DNA of 64,000 bases from Hymenobacter sp. HSC-4F20 (GTDB taxonomy: Bacteria; Bacteroidota; Bacteroidia; Cytophagales; Hymenobacteraceae), in NCBI RefSeq assembly GCF_019599275.1, contig NZ_JAHZTD010000002.1, positions 744,001 to 808,000 on the forward strand, read 5' to 3'. The notes below the pieces were generated by a model. That model was not told the origin of the DNA, searched no databases, and saw nothing but the letters and a program-made list of their open reading frames with translations. Of this stretch, positions 54,981 through 63,953 are shown in pieces (the first letter of the stretch is position 1; each line of letters opens with the position of its first letter). Both the position numbers and the translations under genes were made by a program.

Positions 54981-55661
54981 TTAATTTTCTGGCTTCTGGT
55001 CGGTGGTGAGCACCTCGGCTACTTCTTGCAGGCGCTTGGCAATAAGCTCAATCAGCTCGGCCGGAACGGGCGTCTGGCCTTCGCTGCGGGCTTTGAGGTA
55101 GCGAACTACTGCCATTTGGTTGTGCAGAGCTTCCTCCGCATCCTGGCGCAGCTGATCCCAGTCGGTTGGGCGGTGAGAGGCTAGTAGGTGGCGGCGAGCT
55201 TCCAAGGCCAGCATTACCAAGTGGGCCAGCTGGATGAGGAGGCGCTGCTCAGAGTCGGTCAGTTGGCGCGGCTCGTAGCCGGCCAGGCACACCGTCCCGA
55301 TGTTGAAGCCCTGAAGCGTGCGCACGGGTGCCCCGGCATAGAACCGTACCTGCCGCTCCTGAGCAGTGGCGGTGCCCTGGTCCGGCTCGGCGGCCAAATC
55401 GGAATATACCAGCACAGGCACCTGGGCGGCAATGGCGCGGGAGCACAGGGTTTGGGTGGGGGCCAGCACCTCCTGGGCGGGCATCCCTACGCTGGTTTTG
55501 TGCCATACCTCGCGCTGGTGCACGAAGGCGATACGTGCAATCGGTACGCTGAAAATATAAGCGGCCAGCTCTACCAGATCGTCGAATAGCTTTTCCTGCG
55601 CCGAGTACAGAATATCATAAGAATCAAGCGCCGCCAGCCGGTTCCGTTCGATAGTCAACAT
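54981..55661 (-). CDS. Stand-alone GAF-domain protein
   Basis: A 226-residue protein with one GAF domain (about residues 18-160: FDDLVELAAYIFSVPIARIAF, VWHKTSVGMP, RFYAGAPVRTLQGFNIGTVCL) and a helical C-terminus (LLIQLAHLVMLALEARRHLLA). No kinase or output domain follows. It resembles the truncated protein at 1-437. A short C-terminal coiled coil probably mediates dimerisation. Ligand and output are unknown. It is upstream of the AAA ATPase gene in the same direction but separated by about 230 bases. Confidence 0.85.
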   Translation of the reverse strand: MLTIERNRLAALDSYDILYSAQEKLFDDLVELAAYIFSVPIARIAFVHQREVWHKTSVGMPAQEVLAPTQTLCSRAIAAQVPVLVYSDLAAEPDQGTATAQERQVRFYAGAPVRTLQGFNIGTVCLAGYEPRQLTDSEQRLLIQLAHLVMLALEARRHLLASHRPTDWDQLRQDAEEALHNQMAVVRYLKARSEGQTPVPAELIELIAKRLQEVAEVLTTDQKPEN

Positions 55662-55745
55662 AGTAAGGATGGGAAATAATGAATCGGACGAACCTGCCCT
55701 ATCCCATAAATATACAAAATAGACTTCTTCCGTACCAGGGCTTTG

Positions 55746-56825
55746 TTAGCGGGTAGCTTTTTGCTGCTTGCGCTGGCGGTTTTCGGCTTTGATGCGCTTT
55801 TTCACGCCATCATCTACCCCCTGGCCGGTGGGTACGGGCTGGTATAAAGAGCTGGGGGTAGCCGGCATAGGCGGCGCAGTTTTCATCTGGTAGCGGTGGA
55901 CTATGTTAGCCGAAATCCGGTCCGTGAAGTGGGGCAGAATTTGGTGGGAGAAGGAAGCACCGCGAGCCTTCCAGCCTACCGGCAACTCCTGCCGGGGCCG
56001 CACCGAGGAGCGCACCATGGCATTTACTACCTTGCTGGGCGGGTCCATGGCGGCCATGCGGGGCGTACCGCCGCTGTAGTTGGCCGCGTGGCCCCAGAAC
56101 GGGGTATCCACAGCCCAGGGCTCAATGGTTACCACCTTAATGTTCTTGTAGCCCTGCAAGCGCAGCTCGTGGGTTAGGGCCCGGTCGAGGTTGCGGATGG
56201 CGCCTTTGGTAGCGGCGTACACGGCGTGGTAGGCCAGGGGCACTTTGCTTTCCACCGAGCCCAGGTTCATGAGCGTGCCGCTGCCCTGCTTCTGGAATAT
56301 CTTGATGGCAATCTGGCTGCCGTACACCACGCCTTTCAGGTTCACGTCTATCAGGCGGGAGTAGTCGGCGAGGGGAATGTCCCAGAAGCGCCCGATGCCG
56401 CCTACCCCCGCGTCGTTCACCCACACATTTACGCGGCCAAACTGCTGCAGGGCGGCATCGGCGAGGCGCTGCACCTGCTCGGGCTGGCTGATGTCGGTAG
56501 TTACCACCAAGGCCTGCCCGCCGGCAGCCCGGACTTTGCCGGCTACTTCTTCCAGTACTTCGGTGCGGCGGGCGGCCAACACCACGTTGGCCTTCATGGC
56601 ACCCAGCTGCTCGGCCATGCCGCGGCCAAAGCCGCTGGAAGCCCCAATAATCACGTAGGTTTTGCCCTGCACCTGCTTCTGCACGCTGGCCCCTGGCTTA
56701 GAGGTAGTGCAACTACCCAGCAGCACGAGCAGCACCAGCCCCACGCAACGCAGGGCCGCTGCCAGGCGGTTGCCAGCAGTAGAAGGGGTAGCAATAATGT
56801 AGGGGCAGGAGAACAGACGAGGCAT
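55746..56825 (-). CDS. Lipid-anchored short-chain dehydrogenase/reductase
   Basis: A 359-residue SDR. The cofactor site is VIIGASSGFGRGMAEQL (about residues 58-74), followed by VNDAGVGG, and the catalytic Ser/Tyr/Lys lie in LGSVESK and YHAVYAATKGAIRN. The N-terminus carries a signal segment and a lipobox LLGSC (Cys39), so the enzyme would be lipid-anchored to the envelope, unusual for an NAD(P)H enzyme. Start ATG 56825 gives the signal; the longer in-frame extension to 56927 lacks one. The C-terminus is basic. Substrate unknown. Confidence 0.85.
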   Translation of the reverse strand: MPRLFSCPYIIATPSTAGNRLAAALRCVGLVLLVLLGSCTTSKPGASVQKQVQGKTYVIIGASSGFGRGMAEQLGAMKANVVLAARRTEVLEEVAGKVRAAGGQALVVTTDISQPEQVQRLADAALQQFGRVNVWVNDAGVGGIGRFWDIPLADYSRLIDVNLKGVVYGSQIAIKIFQKQGSGTLMNLGSVESKVPLAYHAVYAATKGAIRNLDRALTHELRLQGYKNIKVVTIEPWAVDTPFWGHAANYSGGTPRMAAMDPPSKVVNAMVRSSVRPRQELPVGWKARGASFSHQILPHFTDRISANIVHRYQMKTAPPMPATPSSLYQPVPTGQGVDDGVKKRIKAENRQRKQQKATR

Positions 56826-56968
56826 AAGGCGCGCAAACCAGAAGGTGAAAAGGTTTTTGCTGCTACGGCTACACTGCATGGCAGGATATGGCCCAGCTTG
56901 GCCCGAAGTGGCATTTTCACTCCTCACAGCAAAGGCCAGCGCCTACCTTAGGAGAAGGGGCAAAGCGT

Positions 56969-57020
56969 CACCGCCCCCGCCCGGCCAGCCCTGCTGGGCG
57001 GCTACCGGACGGGGGCGGTG
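56969..57020. terminator. GC-rich hairpin between the 57051 gene and the SDR gene
   Basis: Arms 56969-56978 (CACCGCCCCC) and 57011-57020 (GGGGGCGGTG) pair over 10 bp. No strong T tract follows, so termination of the minus-strand gene at 57051 is only possible. Confidence 0.4.
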
Positions 57021-57050
57021 TAAGCGAAGTAAGAACTGGTGGCCCCAGCC

Positions 57051-57323
57051 TTATACGTGAGGGCGGCGCTCCAGCCACTCGGTGGCCTCGCGGCCTACCA
57101 GGGCCTGAAAGGCTTCCATATCGGCGGGCTGCAGTTTCTCGCCCGACGACTTCTCGTAGATGTCGCGGATTTTGGTGGCCAGGTGCTTGGTTTTCTTGGG
57201 CAGGTCTTCGAGCTGAATGTTTTCTTCGTCTAGCACACGGAACAGCTCTTCCTTGGGGATGGGAGAAAGGCCGCCCGGAGAAGACCAGCCGGAATCAGGG
57301 GTTGAATTTTGGGATGAAGCCAT
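57051..57323 (-). CDS. Small soluble protein of unknown function
   Basis: A 90-residue protein with a disordered N-terminus (about 1-20, Ser/Pro/Gly-rich) and a compact helical part (KEELFRVLDEENIQLEDLPKK, KIRDIYEKSSGEKLQPADME). Codon use is normal for this genome. No motif is recognised; it could be a small adaptor. Confidence 0.7.
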   Translation of the reverse strand: MASSQNSTPDSGWSSPGGLSPIPKEELFRVLDEENIQLEDLPKKTKHLATKIRDIYEKSSGEKLQPADMEAFQALVGREATEWLERRPHV

Positions 57324-57543
57324 GAGGAAAGAAAGTTAGAACGATAAGGGAATGTGCCTGCTTCCTACGCAGGAACAAAAGGCTGCGTTGGCAGGTGGGC
57401 CCCACGCCGCAGGCTACGCCGGAGCTTACCAGCACCCCAAGGGGTAGTATATTTAGAAGAGCAGCGCAGGCCGCAGGCCCCGAAGCCAAACCAGTGTCGG
57501 CCCTGTATCTGCTCCCGCCAATCCACCACCTGCCCGCCCTGCC

Positions 57544-58091
57544 ATGTTCCGAGCCCTTTACTCCGACTCCATCACGCTGCACCTCATCAACGAGGAGAAC
57601 TTACCGGACATCTTCGCGCTGTTTCAGGGCCACCCCGACTCGCGGGAGATGCTGGAGGAGCTGTTTCGCAACTACCTGCCGCGCTACGAAAACGGCCGCC
57701 GCACCAACTTCGGTTTCTACTCTCTGCTGGGGGAGGAACTGGCCGGCATGACGCTGCTGACGGTAGACAGCTGGGAGGAGCGCACCGGCTCTACCGGCGC
57801 CGATGTGTTCCGGCACATGCGGGGCCGGGGCGTTACGCCGCGCAGCAAGCCTCATTTGTTTTACCTGGCGTTTGAGTTGCTGGGCCTGAACCGGGTAGCC
57901 ACCGGCTGCCGCGTCTCCAACCTTTCTTCCAAACGCTCCATCGAGAAAACGCAGGGCTTTCAGCTGGAGGCGTGATGCGCGAGTCGGGGGTGAACGAGGC
58001 GGGCGAGTTTGAGGATGAGCTACTCTACGCCATTCTGCGCCGCGACTGGCAGCAGCTCTACGACCCTACCCGCGTGCAGGTGCTACCCTAG
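57544..58091 (+). pseudogene. GNAT-family acetyltransferase interrupted by a frameshift
   Basis: The intact frame 57544-57975 encodes a 143-residue GNAT (Rim-type: INEENLPDIFALFQGHPDSR, LLGLNRVATGCRVSNLSSKRSIEKTQGFQLE) and ends with TGA. The next frame from ATG 57975 to TAG 58089-58091 reads MRESGVNEAGEFEDELLYAI and RRDWQQLYDPTRVQVLP, which is the normal C-terminus of the same protein. A single missing base near 57970 (LEG-V would be GAG GGC GTG) would restore one protein of about 181 residues. Either a real loss of function or a sequence error. Confidence 0.75.
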
Positions 58092-58158
58092 CCAGGGCGG
58101 GGCTTAGGTTGCTCGGCTGCTGAGGGGTAGCGTGCTAGGTAAAGTGCTGCCCGGGCGG

Positions 58159-58578
58159 CTACGAAATGGCAGCTGAAGGGAAATGCTGGGCGAGAATGGA
58201 GTTGACCTTCTCAGCCGTTAGCGGCTTGCTCACAAAGCCCGATACAGGCAGCTGCTCGGCCCGGCTCACGTCGCGGGAGTGCAGGGAGGTGGTCAGCATA
58301 ACAATAACGGTAGCCTGCTGCTTCATCCAGGGCAGGTGGCTGTAGGCATCCAGAAACTCAAAGCCGTTCATGACCGGCATGTTGATGTCCAGAAAAATCA
58401 GCACCGGGCAGGTGGGCACCGTGTTTTCGCAGTGCTCCTGCAGTACATCAAGCGCCTCCTTGCCATTCATGGCCACGAGCAGCTTTTCGGCTACATCCAG
58501 CTTGCGGAGCATGAGCTCATTCAAGAAATTAGTGGTCTTATCATCATCGACCAGAAGGATACTAGAAAGCTTGTTCAT
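58159..58578 (-). CDS. Single-domain response regulator (CheY-like)
   Basis: A 139-residue receiver domain with no output domain. The acidic pocket is LLVDDDKT (Asp11-13), the phosphorylated Asp is 64 in FLDINMPVMNG, then VIVMLTTS and the conserved Lys in GFVSKPL. Start ATG 58578 is preferred over the longer frame. Such lone receivers relay phosphate to other proteins. It lies in the same region as the BLUF protein and PAS kinase, but on the opposite strand, so pairing is suggested only. Confidence 0.9.
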   Translation of the reverse strand: MNKLSSILLVDDDKTTNFLNELMLRKLDVAEKLLVAMNGKEALDVLQEHCENTVPTCPVLIFLDINMPVMNGFEFLDAYSHLPWMKQQATVIVMLTTSLHSRDVSRAEQLPVSGFVSKPLTAEKVNSILAQHFPSAAIS

Positions 58579-58697
58579 AGAGGGAAGAAGTGACAAGCCA
58601 CTGGGGCGCGCCGCAACAGTGGCTTCAGAACGAGGAGGCTACTACCTCAAGGAAACCAGAGGATAATAGCCTGTATAGGGGTAGTACTGCCCTGGCA

Positions 58698-59192
58698 TTA
58701 GGCTGGTTGCCCTACGGTCCAGCCGGCGCGGGGCACGGCCGGGCGGGGCGGCCCCGCCACCAGCCGGTCGGCTACCAGGCCCGCCACAAAGGCATAGATG
58801 CTTTTGTGCACTAAATCAATGACTTGCTCGTCGCGGGGCCAGGTCCAGGGCAGGGCGCCTACCCCCGTAGCATTTTCCAAGGTTTGGTCGTTGAGCAGGC
58901 GCAAATTCAGGAACATAAACGAGCCTACCGGGCCGCGCACCCCACGGGCCGCCATCAGGCCGCGCACGGCCCCGAGCACTATGCCCTGGCCCCAGTGCAT
59001 GGTCCAGTTCAGGCCCAGGCGCTGCTCATCGGGCTTGTGGGGCAGGCCCAGCAGGCGCTCCAGGGTGTGGGCGGGCACATAGGAGTTGGGCCGGTGAGTG
59101 AAGCGCTGCTCCACTTTCTCGGCCAAAGTCATGGCGGCTACTCCGGCGGCCCCGGCTACTATTCCCCACAAAGCGGCGTGGCTTGTTTTCAT
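58698..59192 (-). CDS. Membrane protein of unknown function
   Basis: A 164-residue protein with an N-terminal helix (HAALWGIVAGAAGVAAMTLA), an amphipathic region (NSYVPAHTLERLLGLPHKP), a second hydrophobic segment (MHWGQGIVLGAVRGLMAARG) and a third (IYAFVAGLVADRLV). ATG 59192 gives the first helix directly. No family is recognised with confidence. Confidence 0.7.
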   Translation of the reverse strand: MKTSHAALWGIVAGAAGVAAMTLAEKVEQRFTHRPNSYVPAHTLERLLGLPHKPDEQRLGLNWTMHWGQGIVLGAVRGLMAARGVRGPVGSFMFLNLRLLNDQTLENATGVGALPWTWPRDEQVIDLVHKSIYAFVAGLVADRLVAGPPRPAVPRAGWTVGQPA

Positions 59193-59455
59193 CAGCACAG
59201 AAAAATTCGGGTGGCCAGCGGCCACAGGTGAGCAGAAATGCCGGGCACCGTGGCCCGCTTTCCTACCTACGGGTAGCCCTCAAACCTGTTATGCCCGAGC
59301 TTACGCTGGCCTGGGGCTCCAGAAACTCGATTTGGGAGAGAAGGCTGAACCATACCGGGAGTTGGTTATATCTTTCCGCGGCATTTGAAGTTGGCTCGCA
59401 CCCACCCAAATCTGTGAGCATTGTTTGTAGCGTATAGAAGACGTCTCTGCCTGAT

Positions 59456-59890
59456 ATGAACCACATTGTATATATGAGCCGCGCCGTGCGGCCCTTGTCT
59501 GATCAGGATTTAAAGGAACTGCTGGACCAGTGCCGCCGCGACAATGCCTTGCATGAGGTAACGGGTATTCTGTTTTACAGCCACGGCCATATTGCTCAGC
59601 TAATCGAGGGGGAACCTTCGATAATCGACCCGCTTTACGAGAAAATTGCGGCCGATGGGCGCCACTCCCACGTCATGCAGCTGGCGAACAAGCCCATTTC
59701 CGCCCGCAGCTTCTCCGACTGGTCCATGGCGTTTCACCCCTTGGAAGCAGAGGGCTTCAAAACGCTGGAAGGATTTTTCCTACCCCACCAGGTGCCCCAA
59801 ACCCCCGAAACCCTGACTATTGCTGATGCCCTGATTGTGGACTTGGTACGGCAGGCCGTATTTGGGCCTCAGCAAGATACCCTCGTGTAG
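59456..59890 (+). CDS. BLUF-domain blue-light photoreceptor
   Basis: A 144-residue BLUF protein that binds FAD and senses blue light. The key residues keep the spacing of AppA: Tyr6 (HIVYMSRA), Asn30, Gln48 (HIAQLIEGE), Trp89 and Met91 (SDWSMAF). This set is needed for the hydrogen-bond switch around flavin N5. The C-terminus is a short helix (TIADALIVDLVRQAVF). It lies 54 bases upstream of a PAS histidine kinase on the same strand, which suggests that light controls that kinase or the nearby receiver. Confidence 0.93.
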   Translation: MNHIVYMSRAVRPLSDQDLKELLDQCRRDNALHEVTGILFYSHGHIAQLIEGEPSIIDPLYEKIAADGRHSHVMQLANKPISARSFSDWSMAFHPLEAEGFKTLEGFFLPHQVPQTPETLTIADALIVDLVRQAVFGPQQDTLV

Positions 59891-59944
59891 CCCCGCCCTA
59901 CCTTCGTCTTACCCGCCTTCCCCGCTCCCGCCCCTCTTCCCTCC

Positions 59945-61819
59945 ATGCGTGAACAGCAGCTTCAAACTATTCTTCAGCACATGCCAGCCGGTATTGTCAC
60001 CCTGCTGGGCCCTGAGCTGCGCTATGGGTTTGTGAATGAAGCCATGCAGGCGCTGCTGGGTGGGCACACGCCCGAAGGCGAGCCCCTGGCGGCGCATCCG
60101 GGCCCGCTTACGGCAGATATCCGGGAGGTTATGGGGCAGGTGTACGAGTCGGGAGTCTCTTACGTAGCCAAGGCCTTCCCCCTACCCCTCACCGAGCCCG
60201 AAACCGGACAGGTGGTGCCGCGCTATTTCGATCTGGCGCTCGAACCTCTGCACGACGACCACGACCAGAGCTTGGGCCTGCTGGTATTTGCCGTGGATGT
60301 CACGGCCCAGGAAGAAGCCCGGCAGCGCGCCCACACCCTTAGCCTGGAAACCCGCCGCCTCGATGCCCGCCTGCGCGTGCTAACCGAAACGGCACCGCAG
60401 ATAACCTTCACCATGGATGCCGCCGGCCGCTACGAGTACGTGAGTCCGCAGTGGTATTACTTTACGGGGCAGCCGCCTACGGCCGATCTGAACGCCATCT
60501 GGCCCCTGCTTATTCATCCCGACGACCGGCTGCGCGTGCTGTACCAATCGGAGGTGGCGCGCACTAATGGCGTGGGCTGGACCTACGAGTACCGCCTGCG
60601 CCGCCACGACGGGCAGTACCGCTGGGTACTGAGCCGCGCCCTGCCCGAGCTGCACGCCCCCGACAAGCCCGTGTTCTGGCACGGCGCCGTAACGGAAGTG
60701 CACGACCAGCGCGAGCTGGCCGAAGCCCTGCGCCGCGGCGAGGAAGAGCTGCGCTTTCTGGCCGACAGCATTCCGCAGCTAATCTGGACGGCCTCGGCCG
60801 CAGGCTTCATTGATTATTACAACCAGCACACGGCCGAATATTCAGGCCTATCACCCAAAGAGTTAGGGCCCACCGGCTGGGTAAGTCTGCTGGAACCAGC
60901 GGAGCAGGCCCTGGCTGCCCGCCGCTGGGTGCAGAGCGTAGCTACCGGCCAGGAATATGAGGGCCTGTGCCAGATGCGCCGCCACGATGGGCAGTACCGC
61001 TGGCACATCATTCGGGCGCGGCAGCTGGCCGATGCCCGCGGCCTGCGCTGGTTTGGTGCCTGCACCGATGTAGACGACCAGTACCGCCTGCGCCAGGTAC
61101 TGCAAACCCAATACGACGAGCTGGCCCGCACCAACCGCGACCTGGACACCTTTGTGTACACGGCCTCCCACGACCTGAAGCAGCCCTTGTTCAATCTGCG
61201 CGGCCTTTTCGATGAGCTGCGCCGCACGGCTACCTTCACTGACCCCGAGCAGGGCGACTTGCTTCAGATGGTAGACCAAGCCCTGGGCCAGCTGGATGGC
61301 ACCTTGCACGAACTGGCCGCCACCGTACAGCAACAGCGCGAGCTGGCCGCTCCTACCGAGCAGCTGGACTTGCGCAGCGTGGCGGAAGAAGTACTACTGG
61401 GGCTGCGCGCTCAGGTAGAAGAAGTGCAGGCTACCATTGAGCTAGATATGGGCGCGGCCCCCACCCTGCTGTACGGCCGGGCTAACCTGCGCTCCGTGCT
61501 GCATAACCTGATCAGCAACGCCCTGAAGTTCGCCCACCCCGAGCGCGCCCCGCTTATTGTGTTGCGCAGCAGCTTATCAGATAGTGGGCAGCCCCTGCTT
61601 ACGGTGCAGGACAACGGTTTGGGCATGAGCCTCGATACCGAAATAGCGGCTGAGGCTGTGCCAGCCTTACACACGTTTGAGCGCCAGCACCCTCATGTAG
61701 CCGGCGCTGGGGTAGGGCTTTACTTGGTGCAGCGCATCATCGACAGCCGAGGCGGGCATTTGGTGGTGAATAGCACCGTTGGTGAGGGCACCACCTTCAG
61801 CGTGCAGTGGTTTGAGTAA
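59945..61819 (+). CDS. PAS-domain histidine kinase downstream of the BLUF gene
   Basis: A 624-residue soluble kinase with no membrane segment. Three PAS regions lie at about 1-130, 140-260 and 265-385 (VFAVDVTAQEEA, WHGAVTEVHDQR and WFGACTDVDDQY mark their ends). The HisKA phospho-acceptor is His409 in YTASHDLKQPLFNLRG. The ATPase has NLISNALKFAHPERAP (N box), LTVQDNGLGMS (G1) and AGAGVGLYLVQRII (G2). The kinase is cytoplasmic, and no receiver is fused. It follows the BLUF gene closely and could receive its signal. Confidence 0.92.
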   Translation: MREQQLQTILQHMPAGIVTLLGPELRYGFVNEAMQALLGGHTPEGEPLAAHPGPLTADIREVMGQVYESGVSYVAKAFPLPLTEPETGQVVPRYFDLALEPLHDDHDQSLGLLVFAVDVTAQEEARQRAHTLSLETRRLDARLRVLTETAPQITFTMDAAGRYEYVSPQWYYFTGQPPTADLNAIWPLLIHPDDRLRVLYQSEVARTNGVGWTYEYRLRRHDGQYRWVLSRALPELHAPDKPVFWHGAVTEVHDQRELAEALRRGEEELRFLADSIPQLIWTASAAGFIDYYNQHTAEYSGLSPKELGPTGWVSLLEPAEQALAARRWVQSVATGQEYEGLCQMRRHDGQYRWHIIRARQLADARGLRWFGACTDVDDQYRLRQVLQTQYDELARTNRDLDTFVYTASHDLKQPLFNLRGLFDELRRTATFTDPEQGDLLQMVDQALGQLDGTLHELAATVQQQRELAAPTEQLDLRSVAEEVLLGLRAQVEEVQATIELDMGAAPTLLYGRANLRSVLHNLISNALKFAHPERAPLIVLRSSLSDSGQPLLTVQDNGLGMSLDTEIAAEAVPALHTFERQHPHVAGAGVGLYLVQRIIDSRGGHLVVNSTVGEGTTFSVQWFE

Positions 61820-61842
61820 GCTGCCGGGGCACCTTGGCTTGC

Positions 61843-62828
61843 TTACAAGTACCACTCCTCACCCGCCGCCAAGGCAAGCTGTACAGGCTGACCAACGCTA
61901 TAGCCGCGGGCGGTTGTCCGGAGGGTAAGGCGCGCATTCAGTACCTGCACATCCAGCTCATAGTAGCTCCCGAAAAACCGCACTTGGGTTACGGCACCCG
62001 GCACTCCCCGCCCTGCATCCGCTAGCAACAGGCTTTCGGGCCGCACCAACAGGCGTTTACCACCAGCGCGCCGCCGGCTACCACCCGATGCTGCCAGAGC
62101 CTTGGCAGCCGCTCCATCAAGCAGGTTATAGCTCCCGAAAAGCCCTGCTGCGTATTCTGAAACCGGTTGTCGATAGATGTCGGTGGGTGGGCCTTGCTGA
62201 ATAATACGCCCGGCCTGCATCACCAAAATTTCATCGGCCCAGGAGAGGGTATCGAGCGGATCGTGGGAGATAAGCGTACAGGTGATGCCCAGCTGCTCAC
62301 CAATGTCCTGAATTACGGCCTTCAGTACGCGCTTGTGGCCCAGGTCGAGGTTGGAAAATGGCTCGTCGAGCAGCAGGAGCTTGGGCGAGGAAAGTAGCAA
62401 GCGGGCCAGGGCAATGCGCTGCCGCTCGCCCCCGGAAAGTTGGTTGGTGCTACGCCCGGCCAAATGCTGAATCCGGCATACATCGTACAGGCGGTCTGCC
62501 GCGCCAGCAGGCAGCTTGTTGGCGTAGCGCAACACCTACTCTACCCGCAAAAATTAGGTAGTTCGAACTGCTGCGAGAGGTAGGCCACGCCCGGATGCCC
62601 CGGCATCAGCTTTTCGGCTGGGCCCTTTACCCGCGCATCTTCCAGCCACACCTCGCCGGCGGTGGGCTGCACCAACCCGGCTATAATTTGCAGCAAAGTG
62701 CTTTTGCCGGCTCCGGTTTCGGCGGCAATGGCAATTTTCTGGAAAGGCTGCTGGCTGAAGCTGACTTCCTGCACGGCGTACCGCTCCTTTTCCCACAAGC
62801 TAACCCCCGAAACGCGTAATAAACTCAT
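61843..62828 (-). pseudogene. ABC transporter ATP-binding protein with frameshift and stop
   Basis: The first part (from ATG 62828: MSLLRVSGVSLWEKERYA) has an altered Walker A AETGAGKST and a Q-loop YLSQQFELPNF. Then the frame breaks: at 62542-62563 a run of five T should be six, and the restored frame also has TAG where a CAG is expected (VE-stop-VLRYANKL). The second part (61843-62535) carries LSGGERQRIALARLLL, LLLLDEPFSNLD, LISHDPLDTLSWADEI and a C-terminal TOBE-like domain. This is a CysA/PotA-like importer ATPase; no permease lies beside it. Confidence 0.82.
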
Positions 62829-63010
62829 AAGAGCAGAAGCAAAACCAACTGGCGCGGGCGGCACCAGCCTCCTAAAAAACAAGCCGTTTCCTACCCCTAC
62901 CCAGAGCAAGAAGCCTTAGCCCAGCCGCCGCCTCATAAAAGCAGCTAGCCGTGCTGGCCGCCCGAAGATACAGCCAGCAGCCGGGGTAGGCAGCCCCAGA
63001 CCGCAACTAC

Positions 63011-63045
63011 AAAAAAAGGCACCCGGAAAACCGGGCGCCTTTTTC
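63011..63045 (-). terminator. Terminator of the DUF2382 gene
   Basis: AGGCACCCGG (63017-63026) with CCGGGCGCCT (63031-63040), loop AAAA, one A-C position on the plus strand that is G-U on the minus strand, A-rich/T-rich edges. It suits the minus-strand gene that ends at 63069. Confidence 0.85.
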
Positions 63046-63068
63046 AGTAACAGGATATAACCTGGGGC

Positions 63069-63953
63069 TTAGCTGTTGCGCTGCGTGTAGTTCGGATCAA
63101 TATCCGTATCGGTGCGGCCGCCGTCGAGGCGCTCCACATCTACCTCCGTTTTGCGCACGGTGTCCCGGATGGTTTCTTCCCGCTCGGTCACCTCCTTGCC
63201 CAAAGACACTTCTTCTACCACGCGAGCTTCTTTAGCTACTACAGCTCGTTCGGCGCTTTCCGTAATTTCGATTTCTCCTTCCTTAAAGGCGGCAAAGTCG
63301 GCCTCCGTAGCAGGACGGTCAACGGGGCGGCGCTCTACGTTTACGTGCTCCTCACGCAGGCGTACGTTGGCTTCGACGGGGCGCTCTACAATGCGGCTGC
63401 GCAGGCGGGCACCACCGGTTTGCTCCACGCGCTTGCCTACTTGCAGGTTTTCTTCGATTACCTGAGCCGTAGCGCCGGTAGCATCTGTGGTAGTAGCACC
63501 GGTAGCCGTAGCACCGTAGCTGTTGCCGTACTGGTAGCCCGTCTGGCTAGCCCGCTCGTCTACGTCAACGGCCCCGGCATCATCAAGAATTTCGGCGGCG
63601 CGGCGGGCGTTTTCATCCGAGTGAGCGTGTACCGTTACTACCGAGCCGCTGTTGCGAGCTACGTGCGAGTAGCGGCGAGCATCATCGGAGTCGTCGCCAC
63701 CGAAAAGGTTGCTAAAAAAGTTGCTGATGCCGTCACCGGCCTTCTCGGCCGTACGGCCGGCAGCATCGGCAGCGCCTTCTACGGCAGTGCCGCTGGTGTT
63801 CTGGTAATTGCTGCTGGAGCCCTGGGTGCCAGCGTAGCTGCTGCTGGATGAAACGTCGACGTTCTCAGTGGTAAAGCCGGCGGCGGCGAGACGTTGGGCG
63901 GCTTGTTGGGCTTGGGCGGCAGTTTCAAATATGCCTACTACAGTCTGGTTCAT
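63069..63953 (-). CDS. General-stress protein with YflT-like and DUF2382 domains
   Basis: A 294-residue protein. The N-terminal part (about 1-125, MNQTVVGIFETAAQAQQAAQ ... GSVVTVHAHSDENARRAAEIL) resembles the YflT/heat-stress domain with a disordered Ser/Gly insertion. After a Thr/Ala-rich linker, the C-terminal half is DUF2382 (IEENLQVGKRV, GARLRSRIVERPVE, LREEHVNVERRPVDRPATEA, VEEVSLGKEVTERE), a repeat-like domain of charged beta strands. Such proteins are made under stress or desiccation. Nothing catalytic is seen. Confidence 0.88.
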   Translation of the reverse strand: MNQTVVGIFETAAQAQQAAQRLAAAGFTTENVDVSSSSSYAGTQGSSSNYQNTSGTAVEGAADAAGRTAEKAGDGISNFFSNLFGGDDSDDARRYSHVARNSGSVVTVHAHSDENARRAAEILDDAGAVDVDERASQTGYQYGNSYGATATGATTTDATGATAQVIEENLQVGKRVEQTGGARLRSRIVERPVEANVRLREEHVNVERRPVDRPATEADFAAFKEGEIEITESAERAVVAKEARVVEEVSLGKEVTEREETIRDTVRKTEVDVERLDGGRTDTDIDPNYTQRNS

